A stretch of DNA of 5,218 bases. Origin: CAYYWV01 sp964475385. Its GTDB lineage: Bacteria; Pseudomonadota; Alphaproteobacteria; JAAXGF01. Both the position numbers and the translations under genes were made by a program. The DNA lies in NCBI GenBank assembly GCA_964475385.1, contig CAYYWV010000145.1, positions 1 through 5,218 of the forward strand, in the 5' to 3' direction. The notes beneath the pieces were generated by a model that worked only from the letters and a program-made list of their open reading frames with translations, ran no database searches and was not told the origin of the DNA. Of the stretch, positions 1 through 5,218 are shown piece by piece. The first letter of the stretch is position 1. The number at the start of each line of letters is the position of its first letter.

Positions 1-15
1 TCGCGCGCGCATCAT
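1..15 (-). CDS. Possible 5' end of a divergent gene (first 5 codons only)
   Basis: On the minus strand, a purine-rich AAAAAGGGA (27-19) is followed by ATG at 15-13 and a second in-frame ATG at 12-10, then CGC GCG CGA to the window edge. The spacing from GGG is 4 or 7 bases, so either ATG could be a start. A third ATG at 19-17, in another frame, has no room for a ribosome binding site. Only about five codons are visible, so the product cannot be identified. From memory, many alphaproteobacteria have rne (RNase E) divergent from this amidase, which would fit a start here, but the visible residues (MMRAR) do not by themselves resemble the RNase E N-terminus. The evidence is a start codon plus a Shine-Dalgarno-like sequence and nothing more. 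Confidence 0.22.
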
Positions 16-25
16 ACATCCCTTT

Positions 26-66
26 TTCAAGAACGCACAACGACATATTGCGGTGTTCAAGGAACG
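26..66. repeat. Near-direct repeat TTCAAG(G)AACG, two copies 30 bp apart
   Basis: TTCAAGAACG (26-35) recurs as TTCAAGGAACG (56-66), with start points 30 bp apart, close to three helical turns. Each copy also contains a small inverted element, TTC-AA-GAA and TTC-AAG-GAA. The pair lies in the intergenic region before the amidase and, if a divergent gene exists, between the two starts. It could be a regulator-binding pair or chance. No family of regulators is assigned. Confidence 0.3.
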
Positions 67-97
67 GTAGCGCCCAGAGGCGGCGCGTAAAACCATT

Positions 98-1366
98 GTG
101 GTCCGCAAGCGCATCGCGCAATATCGGCGCCGTGGCCATTGGGGGCGTTACACGCCGGTGATCTTCGCGCGCCGTTTCATCCGGTTTTGGTTCGCCGCAA
201 CGCTTGTCCTCGGGACGGGCGCGGTCGCGGCCGCGGCCAAGCCGGCGGTCGTGGGGCTGCGCATCGGCGTTCACGCCGAGACCACGCGCGTGGTCCTGGA
301 TCTCACCGACGGTCTCGAGTACCGCGTGTTCACCCTGCCCTCGCCCTATCGGGTGGTGGTCGACCTGCCCGAGGTCGCGTGGAAGGTCTCAGCGAAGCGC
401 TTGTCCTCGGGCCGGGGCATCGTCCAGCGGTTCCGCTACGGCCTGTTCCAGCCCGGCACCTCGCGGCTGGTGCTCGACCTCAAGGCGCCGGTCCGTCTGC
501 GCAAGGTGTTCATGCTGCGCCCGACCGCGAACTTCGGCTACCGGCTGGTGCTCGACCTCGAAGCCGTCTCGGCCAAGGACTATCGGCGCGAAGGCGAGCC
601 CACGCCCCTCGCCGCGCCCAAAACGACGCCCAGCGCTGGCGCCAAAACAACGCCCGAACGGAACGGCCCCATCGTGATCGCCATCGATCCCGGCCACGGC
701 GGGGTCGATCCCGGCACCCAAGGGACGAGCGGGGTCTATGAGAAGTGGATCACGCTCGCCGCCGCCCGCGAGCTCGCCCGCCAGCTCAAAGCGACCGGAC
801 GCTACCGGGTCGTGCTCACCCGCGACCGCGACGTCTTCGTGCCCCTGCCCCAGCGGGTGGCGATCGCGCGCAAGGCGGGGGCCGATCTGTTCATCTCGCT
901 GCACGCCGATTCGATCGCCAACCACAAGGTCCGCGGGGCCTCTATCTACACCCTTTCGGAGAACGCCTCCGACGCCGAAACGGCGGCGCTCGCGGCCAAG
1001 GAGAACAAGGCCGACGTGATCGCCGGGATCGACCTGTCCTCGCAGGTCTACGACGCCGAGGTCGCCAACATCTTGATCGACCTCGCCCAGCGCCAGGCCA
1101 AGAACGAGTCGGGCAAGTTCGTCGAGGCCCTCGTGCCGGAGCTCGGCAAGAGCGTCCGGCTTCTGCGCAAGACCCATCGTTACGCGGGCTTCCGGGTGCT
1201 CAAGGCCCCCGACGTGCCGTCGGTGCTGATCGAGATGGGCTATCTTTCGAACCCGCGCGACGAGCGCATGCTGCGGACCCCGAAAACGCGCGCCAAGTTG
1301 ATGGCCGCGATCCGCCGCGCGATCGACCGCTATTTCGCGGCCAAGCTCGCGGCCTCGCAAGGATGA
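98..1366 (+). CDS. amiC: Periplasmic N-acetylmuramoyl-L-alanine amidase (AMIN + Amidase_3, AmiC type)
   Basis: Zinc amidase that cleaves the bond between N-acetylmuramic acid and L-alanine in peptidoglycan, exported to the periplasm and typically used in daughter-cell separation. The 422-residue product has a basic N-terminus, a hydrophobic export segment around residues 30-47 ending in AAAA, an AMIN domain (about 50-155) that in homologues targets the protein to the septal wall, a Pro/Thr/Lys linker (about 165-190), and an Amidase_3 domain (about 191-415). Expected metal and catalytic residues are present: His200 (DPGHGG), Glu215 (VYEKW), His269 (SLHAD) and Glu379 (LIEMGYLSN). Residues about 285-345 match the extra helical segment that in AmiB/AmiC enzymes blocks the active site until a LytM factor such as EnvC, NlpD or DipM relieves it; that role is inferred from the family. 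GTG at 98 is the first usual start after an in-frame TAG at 68-70 but lacks a well-spaced ribosome binding site. GTG at 158 would give a more ordinary signal peptide beginning at FARRFIRFWF. The symbol follows E. coli usage. Confidence 0.93.
   Translation: MVRKRIAQYRRRGHWGRYTPVIFARRFIRFWFAATLVLGTGAVAAAAKPAVVGLRIGVHAETTRVVLDLTDGLEYRVFTLPSPYRVVVDLPEVAWKVSAKRLSSGRGIVQRFRYGLFQPGTSRLVLDLKAPVRLRKVFMLRPTANFGYRLVLDLEAVSAKDYRREGEPTPLAAPKTTPSAGAKTTPERNGPIVIAIDPGHGGVDPGTQGTSGVYEKWITLAAARELARQLKATGRYRVVLTRDRDVFVPLPQRVAIARKAGADLFISLHADSIANHKVRGASIYTLSENASDAETAALAAKENKADVIAGIDLSSQVYDAEVANILIDLAQRQAKNESGKFVEALVPELGKSVRLLRKTHRYAGFRVLKAPDVPSVLIEMGYLSNPRDERMLRTPKTRAKLMAAIRRAIDRYFAAKLAASQG
617..655 (+). repeat. 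24-bp-period tandem repeat in the amidase linker
   Basis: The 15-base segment CCCAAAACGACGCCC (617-631) recurs as GCCAAAACAACGCCC (641-655), offset by exactly 24 bases. This is 8 codons in frame and encodes PKTTPSAG followed by AKTTPERN (residues 174-189). It lies in the flexible linker between the AMIN and Amidase_3 domains and looks like a small in-frame duplication that changes linker length without touching either domain. Confidence 0.6.
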
Positions 1367-1478
1367 ATCCGTGATCGTCGGCCTTTACTTCCAGCGGTGC
1401 CGCTCGACACAACATCGCCACATTTCCGGCCTATTCTCCGCGATGGCGGAAACCGCTCGTTCCACGCTCCCAAATCAT

Positions 1479-1505
1479 CTTTCGGTAACCAATGCCCCCT
1501 ATCAT
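1479..1505 (+). promoter_or_regulatory. Candidate mrcA promoter (-10 TATCAT)
   Basis: TATCAT at 1500-1505 matches five of six bases of the sigma-70 type -10 consensus and lies in the least GC-rich part of the gap. The upstream element is poor: CTTTCG at 1479-1484 shares only its first bases with CTTGAC/TTGACA, and its 15-base spacer is short. Transcription would begin near 1512 and give a leader of about 40 bases before the GTG at 1552. It suggests mrcA can be transcribed separately from the amidase, but rests on one box. Confidence 0.33.
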
Positions 1506-1541
1506 GGCGTGTTCGGTCATCTAACATGCCCTGGCTGACCC

Positions 1542-1545
1542 GAGG
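1542..1545 (+). promoter_or_regulatory. Ribosome binding site that decides the mrcA start
   Basis: GAGG at 1542-1545 stands 6 bases before the GTG at 1552, which is near-ideal spacing. The in-frame ATG at 1564 is 18 bases away and has no closer purine-rich site. This favours the GTG start, adding MRGP before the MKVLAV that many annotators would pick. Confidence 0.55.
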
Positions 1546-1551
1546 CCCCAA

Positions 1552-3921
1552 GTGCGTGGCCCGATGAAGGTTCTCGCCGTTCTGTTCTCGACGCTCCTGG
1601 CCGCCGTCGTGGTCGCCGGGGGAGCGGGGCTCTACGCGCTCTATTATTACGGCCGCGGTCTTCCCGACTACCAGCAGCTCGCCGACTACGAGCCGCCCGT
1701 GGTGACCCGCGTTCACGCCGGCGACGGCCGCCTGCTCGCCGAGTATGCGCGCGAGCGGCGGGTCTTCGTGCCCATCGACGCCATGCCGCGCCGGGTGATC
1801 AACGCCTTCCTCTCGGCCGAGGACAAGAACTTCTACAGTCATCCCGGCGTCGATTTCCTGGGGGTGGCGCGGGCGATGGTGAAGAACATCGTCAACATCG
1901 GCCGCAACCGCCGGCTTCAGGGAGCCTCGACCATCACCCAGCAGGTGGCCAAGAACTTCCTGCTCACCAACGAGGTCTCGATCGAGCGCAAGGTGAAAGA
2001 GGCGATCCTCGCTTTCCGCATCGAACGCGCCTTCACAAAGGACCGAATCCTCGAGCTTTACCTCAACCAGATCTACCTCGGCATGGGCTCGTACGGCGTG
2101 GCGGCGGCGGCGCTCAACTACTTCGACAAGTCGCTCGACGAGCTTTCGATCGCCGAGGCCGCCTTCCTCGCCGCGCTGCCCAAGGCGCCCAACAACTACA
2201 ACCCGATCCGCCGGCCGGCGGCGGCCAAGGCCCGACGCGACTGGGTGATCGACCGGATGCGCGAGGACGGCTACATCAGCGAGACCGAAGCCGCCTGGGC
2301 CAAGAGCGAGCCCCTGCTCGTGCGCCAGGCCAACCCGGCCGAGTTCGTGCGCGCCGACTACTTCACCGAGGAGGTGCGCCGCGAACTCTTAAGCCGCTAT
2401 GGCGAGGACGCGCTCTACGGCGGCGGGCTCTCGGTGCGCACGACCCTGGACCCGCGCCTTCAGCGCATCGCCGAACGCGCGCTGCGCCAGGGGCTTATCG
2501 CCTACGACCGTCGCCACGGTTGGCGCGGGCCGGTGGCGCGGATCGACCCCGGCCCCGGCTGGCGGGCGCGGCTCGCCGCCGTGGCTCCGCCGCCGGGGGC
2601 CGCGCCTTGGCGTCTTGCGGTGGTTCTCGGCGTGGATGCGCAGGCGGCGGCGATCGGCCTTTCCGACGGCGGGCAAGGGCGGATTCCGCTCGAAGAGCTC
2701 CGCTGGGCGCGGGCCTGGCGCAAGGGCCAGCGCGTCGGGCCGAAGATTCAGCGCCCTGCTGACGTGCTCGCCCCCGGCGACGTGGTGCTGGTCGAGCCGG
2801 TCGACGCGACCGGCGATTACGGGCTTCGCCAGATCCCCGACGTCGGCGGCGCCATCGTCGCGCTCGACCCCCACACCGGGCGCGTGCTCGCCATGGTGGG
2901 CGGCTACAGCTACGAGATCAGCCAGTTCAATCGGGCCACCCAGGCCATGCGCCAGCCCGGCTCGGCGTTCAAGCCGATCGTCTACATGGCGGCGCTCGAT
3001 CACGGGTTCACGCCGTCGAGCATCGTCGACGACGCGCCCATCGTGATCGACCAAGGCCCCGGCCTGCCGAAGTGGAAGCCGGCCAACTACACGACCCGGT
3101 TCTACGGCCGCTCGCCCTTGCGCATCGGGATCGAGAAGTCGCGCAACCTCATGACCGTGCGCCTCGCGCGGGCGATCGGGATGGAGACGGTCGCCGAGTA
3201 CGCCCGGCGCCTCGGCGTGGTCGACGACCTGCCGCGGCTCCTGCCGATGGCGCTGGGCGCAGGCGAGACCACGCTGATCCGCCTGACAGCGGCCTACGCC
3301 ATGATCGTCAATGGCGGCAAGCGCATCGCGCCCGCCTTGATCGAGCGCGTCCAGGACCGCAACGGCAAGACCATCTACCGCCGCGACACCCGGCCCTGTC
3401 CCGGCTGCCGCGCGGCCCGCTGGGAGAACCAGCCGGTGCCGCGCATTCCCGATACCCGCGAGACCGTGCTCAGCCCCGATACCGCCTATCAGATGGTCTC
3501 CATGCTGCGCGGCGTGGTTCTGCGCGGAACCGGGCGGCGAATCCGCGATCTCGGCCGTCCGCTCGCCGGCAAGACCGGAACCACCAACGACGACGTCGAC
3601 GCCTGGTTCATCGGCTTTTCGCCCGACCTCGTCGCCGGCGTCTACGTCGGCTTCGACCAGCCCCGCAGCCTCGGCTACAAGGAGACGGGCTCGCGCGTCG
3701 CCGCGCCCATCTTCAAGATGTTCATGGCCGAAGCCCTCAAGGGCGCGCCCGCGATTCCCTTCCGCATCCCGCCCGGGATTCGGCTGGTGCGGATCGACGG
3801 CGACACCGGGCTTCTGCCCGGGCCGAACACGCGCCGGGTGATCCTCGAAGCCTACAAGCCGGGGACCGAGCCCGACACCAGCGCCCCGTTGATCGAGCCC
3901 ACCGCGAGCGGGCTTTACTGA
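1552..3921 (+). CDS. mrcA: Penicillin-binding protein 1A, bifunctional class A peptidoglycan synthase
   Basis: Inner-membrane enzyme that polymerises lipid II into glycan strands and cross-links their stem peptides on the periplasmic side. The 789-residue product has a short cytoplasmic tail, one membrane anchor (about residues 6-33), a GT51 glycosyltransferase domain (about 55-245), an OB-like domain (about 318-420) and a transpeptidase domain (about 430-725). GT51 motifs are intact: EDKNFYSHPGVD with catalytic Glu90, GASTITQQ (124-131), RKVKEAI (146-152) and ELYLNQIYLG (168-177). Transpeptidase motifs are intact: SAFK with nucleophile Ser471 and Lys474, SRN (530-532) and KTGT (674-677). Both activities are therefore expected, and beta-lactams should acylate Ser471. 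The OB-like insertion marks PBP1A rather than PBP1B/1C. A CPGC motif (616-619) sits between SRN and KTG. The length is normal for the family, with no truncation or frameshift. GTG is the chosen start; ATG at 1564 is the alternative. Confidence 0.96.
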   Translation: MRGPMKVLAVLFSTLLAAVVVAGGAGLYALYYYGRGLPDYQQLADYEPPVVTRVHAGDGRLLAEYARERRVFVPIDAMPRRVINAFLSAEDKNFYSHPGVDFLGVARAMVKNIVNIGRNRRLQGASTITQQVAKNFLLTNEVSIERKVKEAILAFRIERAFTKDRILELYLNQIYLGMGSYGVAAAALNYFDKSLDELSIAEAAFLAALPKAPNNYNPIRRPAAAKARRDWVIDRMREDGYISETEAAWAKSEPLLVRQANPAEFVRADYFTEEVRRELLSRYGEDALYGGGLSVRTTLDPRLQRIAERALRQGLIAYDRRHGWRGPVARIDPGPGWRARLAAVAPPPGAAPWRLAVVLGVDAQAAAIGLSDGGQGRIPLEELRWARAWRKGQRVGPKIQRPADVLAPGDVVLVEPVDATGDYGLRQIPDVGGAIVALDPHTGRVLAMVGGYSYEISQFNRATQAMRQPGSAFKPIVYMAALDHGFTPSSIVDDAPIVIDQGPGLPKWKPANYTTRFYGRSPLRIGIEKSRNLMTVRLARAIGMETVAEYARRLGVVDDLPRLLPMALGAGETTLIRLTAAYAMIVNGGKRIAPALIERVQDRNGKTIYRRDTRPCPGCRAARWENQPVPRIPDTRETVLSPDTAYQMVSMLRGVVLRGTGRRIRDLGRPLAGKTGTTNDDVDAWFIGFSPDLVAGVYVGFDQPRSLGYKETGSRVAAPIFKMFMAEALKGAPAIPFRIPPGIRLVRIDGDTGLLPGPNTRRVILEAYKPGTEPDTSAPLIEPTASGLY

Positions 3922-3956
3922 ACCTTGCGGCGGGCGCGGCGTCCGGTCCCGACGGT

Positions 3957-3986
3957 CTTCCGCCGGGCGCGCCGAGGCGCTATACA
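3957..3986 (+). promoter_or_regulatory. Candidate prfB promoter (-10 TATACA)
   Basis: TATACA at 3981-3986, in the mrcA-prfB gap, is the only AT-rich hexamer in an otherwise strongly GC-rich stretch and matches four of six -10 consensus bases. CTTCCG at 3957-3962, 18 bases upstream, is a weak -35 with only the CTT part in common with the CTTGAC form. Transcription would start near 3993 and leave a leader of roughly 30 bases. No rho-independent terminator is seen after mrcA, so readthrough may also contribute. Confidence 0.4.
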
Positions 3987-4015
3987 GTCGCCCGCAAAGC
4001 ACCGCCAATCGTTTC

Positions 4016-4020
4016 GAGGT
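4016..4020 (+). promoter_or_regulatory. Ribosome binding site of prfB
   Basis: GAGGT at 4016-4020 lies 5 bases before the ATG at 4026. It decides the start: the zero frame stays open far upstream into the mrcA region, so the frame alone does not bound the gene. It also shows that translation begins before the frameshift site and not at the internal GTG/ATG at 4186/4189. Confidence 0.7.
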
Positions 4021-4025
4021 ATTCC

Positions 4026-5160
4026 ATGCGCGCCGAGATCACGGCTCTCGCGGACGAGATCAAGCAGTCGCTCGAACTGCTGAGGAGGCATCTTTGACTG
4101 GGACGCGGCGCTTGAAGAGCTCGCCCGCCTGAACGAGAAGGCGGAAGACCCGGCCCTCTGGGACGACCCCGAACGCGCCCAGGCTGTGATGCGCGAGCGC
4201 ACGCGTCTCGAAAGCGCGATCGAAAGCTGCCGCGCGATCGAGCGCGAGCTCGACGACCACCTCACTCTCGCCGAGCTCGGCGAGGCCGAAGGCGACGAGG
4301 CGGCGCTCGACGAGGCCCAGGCGGCGCTCGCCCAGCTCGCCGAGCGGACCCGGCGGCTCCGCCTCGAAGCCCTGCTCTCGGGCGAGGCCGACGCCAACGA
4401 CTGCTACCTCGAGGTCCACGCCGGGGCCGGCGGCACCGAAAGCCAGGACTGGGCCGAGATGCTCTTGCGCATGTACGTGCGCTGGGCCGAACGCCACGGC
4501 TACAAGGTCGAGTGGATCGAAGAGAGCCCGGGCGAGGAGGCCGGCATCAAGTCGGCGACCATCCGGCTTCGCGGCCCCAACGCCTACGGCTGGTGCAAGA
4601 CCGAAAGCGGCGTCCATCGCCTGGTCCGCATCTCGCCGTTCGACGCCAGCGCGCGCCGGCACACCAGCTTCGCGAGCGTCTGGGTTTACCCGGTGATCGA
4701 CGACTCGATCGAGATCGAGATCGCCGACAAGGATCTGCGCGTCGACACCTACCGCGCGTCCGGCGCCGGCGGCCAGCACGTCAACAAGACCGACAGCGCG
4801 GTGCGGATCACGCATCTGCCCACCGGCATCGTCGTCCAGTGCCAGAACAACCGCTCGCAGCACCGCAACCGGGCCGAAGCGATGGCCATGCTGCGCGCCC
4901 GGCTCTACGAACGCGAGCTCCAGCGCCGCGAGGAGGAGGCCCAGGCCCAGGCCGCGACCAAGAGCGAGATCGGCTGGGGCCACCAGATCCGATCCTACGT
5001 GCTCCACCCCTACCAGCTCGTCAAGGATCTGCGCACCGGGGTCGAGACCGGCAACACCACCGCCGTGCTCGACGGCGACCTCGACCGCTTCATGGCCGCG
5101 GCGCTCGCCGCCCGCGTCGGGATGGACGAGGAAAAGGGAAAGAGCGGAAAGGCCGACTGA
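4026..5160 (+). CDS. prfB: Peptide chain release factor 2, expressed by programmed +1 frameshifting
   Basis: RF2 reads UGA and UAA in the ribosomal A site and triggers hydrolysis of the finished peptidyl-tRNA. The gene is in two frames: 23 codons from ATG 4026 to CTT (4092-4094), then in-frame TGA (4095-4097). Skipping T4095 continues with GAC (4096-4098) for another 354 codons to TGA at 5158-5160, giving 377 residues, close to E. coli RF2 (365). In joined numbering, the N-terminal helical domain (about 1-110) is Glu-rich, the stop-recognition tripeptide is SPF (203-205), which identifies RF2 rather than RF1 (PxT), and the catalytic GGQ is at 248-250 in SGAGGQHVN. Residue 244 is Ala, as in most bacteria, not the Thr246 variant of E. 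coli K-12. Expression should be autoregulated: scarce RF2 lets ribosomes pause at TGA and shift, while plentiful RF2 terminates them. An annotation starting at 4186 would lose the first 53 residues. It follows mrcA by 104 bases. Confidence 0.97.
4083..4098 (+). promoter_or_regulatory. prfB programmed +1 frameshift site
   Basis: AGGAGG (4083-4088), CAT, CTT, then TGA C (4095-4098). The internal Shine-Dalgarno-like hexamer is three bases from the CTT slip codon, the same spacing as in E. coli (AGGGGG TAT CTT TGA C). The peptidyl-tRNA on CUU can re-pair on UUU one base forward, and C after TGA is a weak termination context. Here the hexamer AGGAGG is a better anti-SD match than the E. coli AGGGGG. 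Downstream, GAC TGG GAC GCG (DWDA) begins the RF2 body in the new frame. Confidence 0.96.
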
Positions 5161-5171
5161 TGCCCGTTCGC

Positions 5172-5218
5172 TTATGAGGAGACCCGGCCCTCGGCCCCAT
5201 AGGTCGTCAAGGGCGAAA
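5172..5218 (-). CDS. Possible 3' end of a convergent gene (14 codons plus stop)
   Basis: On the minus strand, a frame open from the window edge reads SPLTTYGAEGRVSS and ends at TAA (5174-5172), 11 bases beyond the prfB stop. Third codon positions are mostly G or C, as in the real genes, and a convergent stop-to-stop arrangement is plausible. The stretch is too short to identify a product. The competing reading is a + strand gene starting at ATG 5174 (MRRPGPRP and onward, open to the edge), but that start has no ribosome binding site. Confidence 0.27.
   Translation of the reverse strand, partial: SPLTTYGAEGRVSS

Larger units (their letters stand above)
1367..1551 (+). other. Non-coding gap between the amidase and mrcA with small competing hairpins
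   Basis: This 185-bp stretch is visibly less GC-rich than its neighbours, and I see no convincing gene in it. It contains AGCG-GTGC-CGCT (1393-1404), TCCGC-GATG-GCGGA (1437-1450) and GCGG-AAA-CCGC (1446-1456). The last two share the GCGG arm and cannot form together. None is followed by a T-run, so no rho-independent terminator is supported after the amidase. A promoter candidate and the mrcA ribosome binding site occupy its right-hand part. Confidence 0.5.

Noticed and set aside
23..49. A sigma-70 promoter for the amidase using CATATT (44-49) as the -10
   Set aside because: The only -35-like bases nearby (TTTTTC at 23-28, TTTCAA at 25-30) give spacers of 15 and 13, too short, so I did not list it as a feature.
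389..1360. A 323-codon open frame on the minus strand opposite the amidase
   Set aside because: It is antisense to the intact amidase domains and shows the same Arg/Gly/His-rich shadow composition, with no domain recognised.
1393..1404. AGCGGTGCCGCT hairpin as the amidase terminator
   Set aside because: The practical stem is 4 bp with a 4-base loop, and the following bases are CGACACAAC with no T-run.
3928..3965. Hairpin CGGCGG/CCGCCG after mrcA as a rho-independent terminator
   Set aside because: The 6-bp stem encloses a loop of 26 bases and has no T-run after it. In sequence this GC-rich such pairings are expected by chance.
2389..4008. A 539-codon open frame on the minus strand opposite mrcA
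   Set aside because: It lies over a complete PBP1A gene with all motifs. Its translation is rich in Arg, Gly, Asp and His and has no recognisable domain, as expected for the antisense of GC-rich codons.
4026..4097. prfB as a pseudogene or sequencing frameshift because of TGA after 23 codons
   Set aside because: The exact AGGAGG-CAT-CTT-TGA-C arrangement is the conserved programmed frameshift site, and the downstream RF2 sequence is complete with all motifs.
4060..5007. A 315-codon open frame on the minus strand opposite prfB
   Set aside because: It shadows the RF2 body with its SPF and GGQ motifs. Its low-complexity Ala/Gly/Val/Asp composition and lack of a ribosome binding site argue against a real gene.

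Overview
The window is GC-rich chromosomal DNA (by eye about two-thirds G+C), read densely on the + strand. Protein character and gene order suggest an alphaproteobacterium, perhaps Rhodospirillales-like. Three complete genes lie in the same direction: a periplasmic N-acetylmuramoyl-L-alanine amidase of the AmiC type (98-1366), a class A penicillin-binding protein 1A, mrcA (1552-3921), and peptide chain release factor 2, prfB (4026-5160). From memory, many alphaproteobacteria carry amidase-mrcA-prfB in this order, often with rne (RNase E) divergent upstream; this was not checked.

Layout. Positions 1-97 are the 5' intergenic stretch. A minus-strand start may lie at its extreme left edge, and a near-direct repeat TTCAAG(G)AACG occurs twice, 30 bp apart. 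The amidase follows, with a signal sequence, an AMIN domain, a linker containing an 8-residue tandem repeat, and an Amidase_3 catalytic domain. A 185-bp non-coding gap (1367-1551) holds small hairpins and a TATCAT promoter candidate for mrcA. The PBP1A gene has intact glycosyltransferase and transpeptidase motifs. A 104-bp gap carries a TATACA promoter candidate and a clear ribosome binding site. prfB closes the window, and about 58 bp of unresolved sequence remain after it.

Function. The first two genes act on peptidoglycan in the periplasm. The amidase cleaves stem peptides from glycan strands, mainly for daughter-cell separation, and PBP1A polymerises and cross-links new strands. prfB is a translation-termination gene next to them by conserved synteny, not by pathway.

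The most notable element is the programmed +1 frameshift in prfB. The start frame runs only 23 codons to an in-frame TGA within CTT TGA C, preceded by an internal AGGAGG. The rest of RF2 lies in the +1 frame. This is the classic RF2 autoregulatory circuit and it is intact here. I found no previously undescribed system, mobile element, CRISPR array or RNA gene.
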